This document shows positions 1 through 5,336 of a DNA stretch of 5,336 nucleotides, piece after piece. Location of the stretch: assembly GCA_026986085.1 (NCBI GenBank), contig JALSPE010000155.1, positions 1 to 5,336 of the forward strand, in the 5' to 3' direction. The notes beneath the pieces are model-generated. The model searched no databases. It was not told where the DNA came from and saw only the letters and a program-made list of their open reading frames with translations. The position numbers were made by a program, and so were the translations under genes. This stretch comes from Campylobacteraceae bacterium. GTDB taxonomy: Bacteria; Campylobacterota; Campylobacteria; Campylobacterales; Sulfurovaceae. Numbering within the stretch: the first letter of the stretch is position 1; each line of letters starts with the position of its first letter.

Positions 1-659
1 CTCTCTCTGGCACTGCTATCTAAAAGAACACTTCCACTCTTTAGAGTCTCTTCGTAATTTGCAAATGTAAGCTCTTGTGGCTGGTTTGTAACCATTCTAT
101 GAACTCTTGTAGTGTTGCCACTCTTTACTCCATAAAGCTCAAAATCTACCACTTTATCATCAAGTGTAGCAACAAGCCATCTAATTGGTCGAATAAACTC
201 TTCGCTCAAACTACCCCATCGCATCATCTTACCAAATGCCATAGAGGCTAACCACTCTTTAACCATATCGCCAATTAGGCTTTTAGATTCAACACCAAGC
301 AACTCTTTTTTGTAGTAAAGAACTTCTGATTTTCCTTTTGTAGCTGTGCTTAAATCCTCTACACTAACACCGCACTTCTTAGCAAAACCAAGTGCCGCAC
401 CTGTTGGATTGCCATCTTTGTAAGCAATGTTTAGCGGTGGCCCAAACATCTCTACTACTTCATCGTTTTGCTTTAATGGAAAGCTCTCGCTTCTAATAGT
501 CAGCCTTCTTGGCGTATAATCAAAACTAAATTCACTCTCTAATCTATTAGCCTTTAAAATCTCGCCCCAACTCTTTTTGATACTATCTAAAATCTTAAGC
601 AAAGGAACAGCTGGAAGCTCCTCGACACCTATCTCTATTAACAAATTTGCACTACTCAA
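1..659 (-). CDS. glyS: Glycyl-tRNA synthetase beta subunit, N-terminal part (runs off left edge)
   Basis: This is the start of the beta subunit of the alpha2beta2-type bacterial glycyl-tRNA synthetase, which charges tRNA-Gly in the cytoplasm; the beta subunit mainly contributes tRNA recognition. Translating the minus strand gives 219 open codons with no stop before the window edge; the whole protein is usually near 670-700 residues, so about a third is present. Recognisable family signatures are EIGVEELPA (residues 9-17), PRRL (50-53), FGPP (72-75), PTGAALGFAKKCG (85-97), MRWG (146-149), FIRPIRWL (155-162) and TTRVHRM (183-189). I chose the TTG at 659 because GGAG lies 7 bases upstream (667-670), the protein motif begins a few residues later, and an in-frame stop lies at 675-677 with no ATG between. 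The nearby ATG at 672 is out of frame and meets a stop after six codons. The gene follows gpsA by 40 bases and is probably co-transcribed, possibly with its own promoter. Confidence 0.93.
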   Translation of the reverse strand, partial: MSSANLLIEIGVEELPAVPLLKILDSIKKSWGEILKANRLESEFSFDYTPRRLTIRSESFPLKQNDEVVEMFGPPLNIAYKDGNPTGAALGFAKKCGVSVEDLSTATKGKSEVLYYKKELLGVESKSLIGDMVKEWLASMAFGKMMRWGSLSEEFIRPIRWLVATLDDKVVDFELYGVKSGNTTRVHRMVTNQPQELTFANYEETLKSGSVLLDSSARE

Positions 660-666
660 AATATAT

Positions 667-670
667 CTCC
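667..670 (-). promoter_or_regulatory. Ribosome binding site of glyS, which fixes the TTG start
   Basis: GGAG on the minus strand sits 7 bases before the TTG at 659. It lies inside a decoy ATGGAG: the ATG at 672-670 opens a six-codon frame that ends in TAG at 652-654, overlapping the real start. The spacing and the glyS motifs downstream support the TTG rather than the ATG. Confidence 0.7.
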
Positions 671-678
671 ATATTTAA

Positions 679-708
679 ATTATATTATTTTATCTAAATC
701 TAGCTCAA
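679..708 (-). promoter_or_regulatory. Candidate promoter for glyS inside the end of gpsA
   Basis: On the minus strand TTGAGC (703-708) and a perfect TATAAT (679-684) are separated by 18 bases, fitting a sigma-70 type promoter. Transcription would begin near position 672, leaving only about 13 untranslated bases with the glyS ribosome binding site almost at the 5' end. The -35 half is the last codons of gpsA (Leu-Ser-stop), so chance is possible in such AT-rich DNA. The 40-base gap holds no convincing terminator, so read-through from gpsA is also likely. Confidence 0.3.
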
Positions 709-1584
709 AAGGTCTTTTAAACTACTCTTTGGCTCTTTACCATTTAGTAGATTATTTACTTCTACTGCTATTGGCAAGTAGATATCCTCTTTTTTGCCAA
801 TTTCAACAATTGCTTTTGTTGTTACTACGCCTTCGGCAACTTCGCCTAACTCTTCTAAAATGGCATTTAAGCTTTTCTCTTTTGCTAAGCCAAAGCCTAC
901 ACGATAATTTCTTGAGAGTGGGCTACTAGCTGTTAAAAAGAGGTCTCCTGCCCCTCCTAAAGATAGAAAAGTCTTACTCTTTGCACCAAAATATTTACCA
1001 AATCTAGCCATCTCCACAAGCCCTCTTGAAGTTAAAGCTGCTCTTGCATTGTTACCTAACTCTAATCCATCGCAAACTCCTGCTGCTATTGCTATAACAT
1101 TTTTATATGCACCTGCAATCTCTGCACCTACTACATCACTATCTACATAGGCTTTTATAAATTGTGGCATTGCATCTGCCCACTCTTTTGCCAAATCTAA
1201 ATTTGTAGAGCTTACAACAAGTGCTGTTGGTAGAGATTTCATAACCTCTGCTGCAAATGATGGACCAGAGAGATAGGCAATATTCTCTTGTGGTAGATAC
1301 TCTTCGTATATATCTTGTAAAAATTTACCGCTGCTTACTTCTATGCCCTTTGCTGCAACTAAAATCTTTTGATTACTGAATTTAAAGTGTTTATGCATAA
1401 ATTCACGAACAAATTGTGTTGGTATAGCCATAACTATATATTCGCTACTCATTACCTCGCTAATTGAAACAAAGTTTTTTATATTTCGCTCTCTTCTAGA
1501 ACCAATTATAACACTATTTTTAAAAGAGTATGCATGTGCTAATGCACTACCCCATTTTCCTGCTCCTGCTACTGCTATATTCAT
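700..1584 (-). CDS. gpsA: NAD(P)-dependent glycerol-3-phosphate dehydrogenase
   Basis: This cytoplasmic enzyme interconverts dihydroxyacetone phosphate and sn-glycerol-3-phosphate using NAD(P)H, supplying the backbone for phospholipid synthesis. The 294-residue protein has the normal two-domain layout, slightly shorter than the usual 310-340. The N-terminal Rossmann fold carries GAGKWG (7-12) and GSRR (28-31). Other family blocks are AAKGIE (77-82), SGPSFAAEV (106-114), AGAYKNVIAIAAGVCDGL (157-174, with the expected catalytic lysine K161), GNNARAALTSRGL (177-189, with substrate-binding R181) and LGGAGDLFLT (209-218). All key residues are present, so it should be active. The ATG at 1584 has GGAG six bases upstream (1591-1594) and lies three bases after the stop of the preceding RCK gene, so it is probably translated from the same mRNA. 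From memory, gatB and gpsA are also adjacent in Campylobacter jejuni; here two potassium-related genes separate them. Confidence 0.96.
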   Translation of the reverse strand: MNIAVAGAGKWGSALAHAYSFKNSVIIGSRRERNIKNFVSISEVMSSEYIVMAIPTQFVREFMHKHFKFSNQKILVAAKGIEVSSGKFLQDIYEEYLPQENIAYLSGPSFAAEVMKSLPTALVVSSTNLDLAKEWADAMPQFIKAYVDSDVVGAEIAGAYKNVIAIAAGVCDGLELGNNARAALTSRGLVEMARFGKYFGAKSKTFLSLGGAGDLFLTASSPLSRNYRVGFGLAKEKSLNAILEELGEVAEGVVTTKAIVEIGKKEDIYLPIAVEVNNLLNGKEPKSSLKDLLS

Positions 1585-1587
1585 ACT

Positions 1588-2277
1588 CTACTCCAAATTC
1601 ATATCGGTCATAAATCTATTTAGGTTCTTCTCTTTGCCAATACATATTAATATATCACTACTATCTACCTTATGCTCAACCCCAGAACTCTTAAATATAA
1701 AATTATTACCAAGCTCTTTATCTACCATACCTATAAAGATAATATCATAACTATCAAAATCTATCTCATTTAACATTTTTCCGTGAAGTTTAGATTTTAT
1801 TGTTACAACTATCTCTTTAAATATATAGTCGTGTTCTCTATTTATAAAACCTTGAATAAACTTTGTAGCTACAGGTTTTGTTAAGAGAGAATTTATTATA
1901 TTTCCACTAATTGCATAGACATCAATAATTCTATCTACACCTGCTATTTTTAATTTATCATTTAAGTGTATAGAGTCTGAGAGTGCAACAATATAGTTAT
2001 TCTTATAGATATCTCTAAGAGCTAAAGCTAAAAAGAGGTTATCGTGGTTAGAGTCTAATGCACAAATAATTGTAGAGCCTTGGGGAATATTTAAATCTAT
2101 TAAGCTTCTGTCGCTCTCAATATTTATAAATTCTACTTCAACTTTGTCGCTATTGGCAAATGGCAACTCTTCTTTATTATTTACAGCAATTTTAAGTGGT
2201 ATTTTTTGCTCTTTTAGAGAGTGAGCTATTGCTCTGCCAAACTTTCCATAACCAAATAGATATATTGAACCAATCAT
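1588..2277 (-). CDS. Stand-alone RCK/TrkA-type nucleotide-binding protein, probable potassium-channel regulatory partner
   Basis: This 229-residue soluble protein has no membrane segment or signal peptide. It begins at once with a Rossmann motif, GYGKFG (9-14), and continues as a TrkA-N-like fold to about residue 140, followed by a TrkA-C-like domain (about 150-220). The segment AGVDRIID (112-119) matches AGVDRVIL in the RCK domain of the channel encoded just upstream, at a nearly identical distance from the Rossmann motif (103 versus 106 residues), so the two are probably distant paralogues. RCK/TrkA proteins bind NAD(H), ATP or ions and gate potassium channels or transporters. The usual acidic residue at the end of the second strand appears replaced by asparagine (around N33-N34), so nucleotide preference may be altered. 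The ATG overlaps the channel stop (ATGA) and has GGGAG six bases upstream (2284-2288). A role as TrkA for a separate Trk transporter is possible, but the context favours the channel. Confidence 0.82.
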   Translation of the reverse strand: MIGSIYLFGYGKFGRAIAHSLKEQKIPLKIAVNNKEELPFANSDKVEVEFINIESDRSLIDLNIPQGSTIICALDSNHDNLFLALALRDIYKNNYIVALSDSIHLNDKLKIAGVDRIIDVYAISGNIINSLLTKPVATKFIQGFINREHDYIFKEIVVTIKSKLHGKMLNEIDFDSYDIIFIGMVDKELGNNFIFKSSGVEHKVDSSDILICIGKEKNLNRFMTDMNLE

Positions 2278-3845
2278 AAGTAGCTCCCTAATAGATTATA
2301 CTCTTTTTTAAAGTATTGAATACTAACCCTATGAGCTAAAACTATAACTATATCACCCTCTTTTAAGATGTAATCTCTTTTTGGATTAAATTTAAATATA
2401 CCATTAATTCCATTTTGAACGCCTATTATTGTGATGCTATACTCATCTATTTTTAATTCACCTATAGAATTGTTAATTATATAGCAGTTATTATCTATAT
2501 AAAATTCATCAATTGTAGAAATATCATAAGAGTGCATAATAGCATTAATAGCTTTATATGCTATTGGATATGAAATAGAAGCAACAAGCATAGATGATGC
2601 TATATTGTTAGGCAAAATAACTCTATCTACACCTGCTCTTTTATACTTTTTCATAACATTAAAGCTATTTGCTCTAGCTATTACTCTTATATCTTTTGAT
2701 ACAACTCTAGCATTAAGAGATATGTAGATATTTTCTATATCGCTTCTAGTAAGTGCTAAAAGAGTTATTTTAGAGTTTTCATTATAAAATTTTCTTAAAA
2801 CATCATATCTACTTGCATCATCTCTTACTGCAAAGTGTTTATCGGCTCGTGCTTCTTCTACCTTTTGTTCATTATTATCTATAATAATATAGTTAGCACT
2901 CTTATTATTTTGTAGATACTGGTTTAAAAATACTTTTGCTAACTGTCCATAGCCACATACAATTAAAAACTCTTCGCTAAGCTTTATTTGTTCTGCGACT
3001 CTATCCTCTTTTATCTCATCTAGTTTCTCTGAAAAGGCTGAGACTATAACAGATGTGGCAAAAGATATCATAGTAATACCCAAAATTACAATAACAAAAG
3101 ATACACTTCTTCCAGCTGTTGTAACAGGAGATATATCGCCATATCCAACTGTAGTAATTGTAATAAACGACCAATATAAGGCATCAAATAGATTTTGAAT
3201 ATTCTCATTTTTTTGATCTTCTAGTATATAAATTGCAATCCCACCAATAAATACTACAAAGATAAGTAGTGCAAATAGTGTCATTAGCTCGAATTTTCTA
3301 TCTGCTAAAACCTCTATAAATTTATGCATATTCCTAGAGTGCTTAAATAGTTTTAAAAATCTAAACAGAACAAAAATTCTTAAAAATCTAAATGCTCTAT
3401 ATGCAGGAAGAATTGCCAATAGATCTATAATTGCCAAAGGGGTAACAATATATATTAATTTTTTTCTAATAGCCCTTTTGACTATTGATTTATAGTCGGG
3501 CTCTCTGCCGATTATTTTGGCATCTTTTGTTGCTTTTTTAATATCTTTATGTATATCTGTATATATCCAAAAATTTACCAAATACTCTATTAAAAATATA
3601 AAAGAGGTAAAATATATTGCATAAAACTCCAACCAAAACGGTATAGGGTTGCTAACATTATATATCATAATTGCAACAGATGTAAGTATTAAAAATATAA
3701 GTATATAATCGATATATTTTTTATATATATTATTAGGATTCTCTAGTGTATCTCTAACTCTATTCTTAAAATCAACATATTTTTGAGAGCGAGATAGAAA
3801 TACAAAAAAAGATACTAATGGATTTAATTTATTCTTTTTATTCAC
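2274..3845 (-). CDS. Voltage-sensor-type potassium channel with C-terminal RCK (TrkA) domain
   Basis: This 523-residue inner-membrane protein should conduct potassium ions. Six helices are visible: S1 about 44-62, S2 71-93, S3 130-148, S4 150-168, S5 186-207 and S6 246-270. The pore loop carries the selectivity filter TTVGYGD (231-237). The sensor looks intact: S2 has FLIEYLVNFW with E87, S3 has IIDLLAILP with D141, and S4 places R150, R153, R156, R162, K165 and K168 at three-residue spacing. A charged linker (about 97-128) separates S2 from S3. The cytoplasmic RCK domain starts near 291, with GYGQLAK (298-304), D323 ending the second strand and a TrkA-C part from about 440 to the end. The start is GTG at 3845, sharing its G with the gatB TAG stop; a modest AGG lies 8 bases upstream. 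The stop overlaps the next RCK gene. Family assignment is firm; actual voltage dependence and the RCK ligand are inferred. Confidence 0.93.
   Translation of the reverse strand: MNKKNKLNPLVSFFVFLSRSQKYVDFKNRVRDTLENPNNIYKKYIDYILIFLILTSVAIMIYNVSNPIPFWLEFYAIYFTSFIFLIEYLVNFWIYTDIHKDIKKATKDAKIIGREPDYKSIVKRAIRKKLIYIVTPLAIIDLLAILPAYRAFRFLRIFVLFRFLKLFKHSRNMHKFIEVLADRKFELMTLFALLIFVVFIGGIAIYILEDQKNENIQNLFDALYWSFITITTVGYGDISPVTTAGRSVSFVIVILGITMISFATSVIVSAFSEKLDEIKEDRVAEQIKLSEEFLIVCGYGQLAKVFLNQYLQNNKSANYIIIDNNEQKVEEARADKHFAVRDDASRYDVLRKFYNENSKITLLALTRSDIENIYISLNARVVSKDIRVIARANSFNVMKKYKRAGVDRVILPNNIASSMLVASISYPIAYKAINAIMHSYDISTIDEFYIDNNCYIINNSIGELKIDEYSITIIGVQNGINGIFKFNPKRDYILKEGDIVIVLAHRVSIQYFKKEYNLLGSYL
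2284..2288 (-). promoter_or_regulatory. Ribosome binding site of the stand-alone RCK gene, inside the channel gene
   Basis: GGGAG on the minus strand lies six bases before the ATG at 2277 and within the last codons of the channel. Together with the ATGA stop/start overlap, it suggests both coupled and independent initiation, so the small protein could be made in at least equal amounts to the channel. Confidence 0.65.
3353..3392 (-). repeat. 13-base direct repeat within the S4 voltage-sensor helix
   Basis: TTAAAAATCTAAA (plus-strand sense) occurs at 3353-3365 and again at 3380-3392, 27 bases apart, exactly nine codons. On the coding strand both copies encode FRFL (residues 152-155 and 161-164), so S4 reads as two nine-residue units, AFRFLRIFV and LFRFLKLFK. 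This could be a small in-frame duplication or convergence from the charge periodicity of S4 in AT-rich codons. Confidence 0.6.
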
Positions 3846-5275
3846 TAACTAAGCCTACTTTTTAATAACTCATTAACTTTTTGTGGGTTTGCACTACCAC
3901 GACTTGCTTTCATTGTTTGTCCAACAAAGAAACCAAACAGTTTCTCTTTACCTGCTTTATACTCAGCTACTTTATCTTGATTAGAAGCTAATATTTCATC
4001 TATAATTGCTAAAATTGCACCATCATCACTAACTTGTTTTAAACCTAACTTTTCTATGATATCATCAATATTGTCATTAGGATTCTCCATTAAATAATCT
4101 AAAATATCTTTTGCACCCTTGCCTGATATTGTTCCATCTTCTATTTTAGAGATTAATTGAGCTAAAATTTTTGCTTCTATTGGGCTTTGTGTAATATCTA
4201 GTGACTCTTTATTTAATCTTCCCAAAAGTTCATTAATTAACCAAGTAGAAGCATTTTTTGCCTCTATTTTACTATTTAACATCTCTTCAAAGTATTGTGC
4301 TAACTCTTTTTGTGCAACAATTACACTTGCATCATACTCTTTTAATTTAAGCTCACTCATATATCTAGCAATTTTATCATCTGGAAGTTCAGGAATTTTC
4401 TTTGCCTCTTCTATCATCTCTTCAGTTACAATTACTGGGCGAATATCTGGGTCTGGAAAGTAGCGATAATCTGCAGCTTCTTCTTTGCCTCTCATAGATT
4501 TTGTTTTGCCACTTTGAACATCAAACAATCTTGTCTCTTGCCAAACTTCATCTTCGTAAACTCCATCTTCCCAAGCTTCTATTTGACGCTCTACCTCATA
4601 ATCTATTGCTTGATTTACAAATTTAAAAGAGTTTATATTTTTTATCTCAACTCTTGTGCCAAACTCTTTTTGACCTTTTGGTCGAATAGATACATTAACA
4701 TCACACCTAAAAGAGCCCTCTTGCATATTTGCATCAGAAATATCTAAATATCTAACAAGTGTATGAAGCTTTTTAAGATACTCAATTGCTTCAGAAGCGC
4801 TTCGCATATCAGGACCACTAACAATTTCTAGCAGTGGTGTTCCTGCACGATTTAAATCTACCTTAGAGATATTTCCTTCATGCATACTTTTACCTGCATC
4901 TGCTTCAAGATGTGCTTGATATATCTCGACTCTCTTCTTTTTACCATCACTATCATTAATAAATAGCTCTCCATCTTTAACAATAGCTTTATATAACTGA
5001 GTAATTTGATAAGCTGATGGGCTATCTGGGTAGAAGTAACTCTTTCTATCAAAAAAAGAGGTTTCATTAACTTTGGCATTAATTGCATAGCCAAAGCGCA
5101 TAGCTTTAATTAGAGCCTCTTTATTAACAACAGGTAGCGCCCCAGGGAGTGCTAAACAAGTAGGGCAAGTATTACTATTTGGCTCTTCATCAAAGCTTGT
5201 TGGGCAAGAGCAAAATAGCTTTGTTTTAGTATTAAGCTGAACATGAACTTCTAAACCAATAACAACTTCAAACAT
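3845..5275 (-). CDS. gatB: Aspartyl/glutamyl-tRNA(Asn/Gln) amidotransferase subunit B
   Basis: GatB is the kinase and tRNA-binding subunit of the cytoplasmic GatCAB complex, which converts mis-charged Glu-tRNA-Gln and/or Asp-tRNA-Asn to the correct amide forms. The 476-residue length is typical. The catalytic cradle begins with IGLEVHVQL (6-14), then C22, C24, C37 and C40 around CPTCLALPGALP, a probable zinc site. Further blocks are RKSYFYPD (77-84), HLEADAGK (122-129), DLNRAGTPLLEIVS (140-153), MQEGSFRCDVNVSIRPKG (184-201), GTRVEIKNINSFKFV (206-220) and DYRYFPDPD (269-277). The C-terminal YqeY-like tRNA-binding tail (about 330-476) ends with the family signature FFVGQTMKASRGSANPQKVNELL, split here as FFVGQTMKASRG (449-460) and SANPQKVNELL (461-471). 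The YFYPD loop continues with SPSAYQITQ, where many bacteria have LPKGYQISQ. The ATG at 5275 has AGGA seven bases upstream. It appears to be the first gene of the operon; gatA and gatC are not in the window. Confidence 0.97.
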   Translation of the reverse strand: MFEVVIGLEVHVQLNTKTKLFCSCPTSFDEEPNSNTCPTCLALPGALPVVNKEALIKAMRFGYAINAKVNETSFFDRKSYFYPDSPSAYQITQLYKAIVKDGELFINDSDGKKKRVEIYQAHLEADAGKSMHEGNISKVDLNRAGTPLLEIVSGPDMRSASEAIEYLKKLHTLVRYLDISDANMQEGSFRCDVNVSIRPKGQKEFGTRVEIKNINSFKFVNQAIDYEVERQIEAWEDGVYEDEVWQETRLFDVQSGKTKSMRGKEEAADYRYFPDPDIRPVIVTEEMIEEAKKIPELPDDKIARYMSELKLKEYDASVIVAQKELAQYFEEMLNSKIEAKNASTWLINELLGRLNKESLDITQSPIEAKILAQLISKIEDGTISGKGAKDILDYLMENPNDNIDDIIEKLGLKQVSDDGAILAIIDEILASNQDKVAEYKAGKEKLFGFFVGQTMKASRGSANPQKVNELLKSRLS

Positions 5276-5282
5276 ATATCTA

Positions 5283-5286
5283 TCCT
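5283..5286 (-). promoter_or_regulatory. Ribosome binding site of gatB
   Basis: AGGA on the minus strand stands seven bases before the ATG at 5275, which supports that start. The N-terminus MFEVVIGLEVHVQL is where GatB proteins normally begin. Confidence 0.75.
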
Positions 5287-5302
5287 AATTCTAATTTTTT
5301 AT

Positions 5303-5308
5303 ATTATA
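5303..5308 (-). promoter_or_regulatory. Candidate -10 box of the gatB operon promoter
   Basis: A perfect TATAAT lies on the minus strand 27 bases before the gatB ATG, giving a predicted start near 5296 and a leader of about 20 bases that contains the ribosome binding site. No clear TTGACA-like -35 is seen at the right distance, which is common for Campylobacterota vegetative promoters, where the -35 is poorly conserved. The whole region is AT-rich, so this remains a candidate. Confidence 0.45.
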
Positions 5309-5317
5309 TCTTTTTAG

Positions 5318-5334
5318 GGGTTAAAAGTGGGTTA
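5318..5334 (-). promoter_or_regulatory. Possible operator: two TAACCC direct repeats one helical turn apart
   Basis: On the minus strand TAACCC occurs at 5329-5334 and 5318-5323, with 11-base periodicity, just upstream of the candidate -10 box where a -35 would lie. OmpR/PhoB-family regulators often bind tandem hexamers with this spacing near -35. The repeats are short and near the window edge, so chance cannot be excluded. Confidence 0.22.
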
Positions 5335-5336
5335 TT

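Noticed and set aside
652..672. ATG at 672 as start of glyS or of a leader peptide
   Set aside because: As glyS start it is out of frame. As a leader it encodes only MEIYFE and stops inside the glyS start, with no ribosome binding site of its own; kept only as a decoy observation.
673..699. Possible terminator between gpsA and glyS
   Set aside because: The gap is simply AT-rich with no GC-rich hairpin followed by a T-run on either strand.
729..929. Plus-strand open frame of 66 codons, very leucine-rich
   Set aside because: It lies antisense within gpsA, has no recognisable domain, and its leucine richness follows from reading the CTCTTCT-type antisense codons.
4514..4747. Plus-strand open frame of 77 codons
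   Set aside because: It is antisense to conserved blocks of gatB and shows no family motif or convincing ribosome binding site.
4794..4803. Perfect ten-base palindrome GAAGCGCTTC
   Set aside because: It lies in conserved gatB coding sequence (Arg-Ser-Ala-Ser-Glu), has no loop or T-run, and a single ten-base palindrome is expected by chance.
4858..5094. Second minus-strand open frame of 78 codons
   Set aside because: It is an alternative frame inside gatB; the gatB frame carries all the conserved motifs here.
5312..5326. Possible stem TTTTA-GGGGT-TAAAA upstream of gatB as a terminator
   Set aside because: The stem is only five A/T pairs without GC content, so it would be too weak to terminate transcription.

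Overview
The window is AT-rich, densely packed and entirely coded on the minus strand, so transcription runs from high to low coordinates. In transcription order it holds gatB (Asp/Glu-tRNA amidotransferase subunit B), a six-helix voltage-sensor-type potassium channel with a C-terminal RCK (TrkA-type) domain, a small stand-alone RCK/TrkA-type protein, gpsA (glycerol-3-phosphate dehydrogenase) and the first 219 codons of glyS (glycyl-tRNA synthetase beta subunit), which runs off the left edge. No RNA gene, mobile element, CRISPR array or pseudogene was seen. No stretch over 300 bases lacks a gene; the only non-coding DNA is about 40 bases between gpsA and glyS and about 60 bases upstream of gatB.

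The host is probably a member of the Campylobacterota (Epsilonproteobacteria), perhaps a free-living Sulfurimonas/Sulfurovum-like lineage. The reasons are the low GC, the tight single-strand packing, the frequent AAAGAG/GAG codon style, a two-subunit type glycyl-tRNA synthetase, the use of GatB, and (from memory) a gatB-gpsA neighbourhood also found in Campylobacter jejuni. This is inference from style and family knowledge, not from a search.

The first four genes look like one transcription unit. gatB has a candidate -10 box and a good ribosome binding site. Its TAG stop shares one base with the GTG start of the channel (TAGTG). The channel stop overlaps the start of the stand-alone RCK gene (ATGA). 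That gene's stop lies three bases before the gpsA ATG. glyS follows after 40 bases and may also have its own promoter inside the end of gpsA.

Functionally, the outer genes are housekeeping: tRNA-dependent amide synthesis, phospholipid precursor supply and glycyl-tRNA charging. The two middle genes form a potassium-handling pair: a channel with its own RCK domain and a separate RCK-like protein translated from the overlapping start. The most interesting hypothesis is that the separate RCK protein is a partner for the channel's cytoplasmic gating ring. Nothing here proves an undescribed system; the pair is the best candidate for a closer look.
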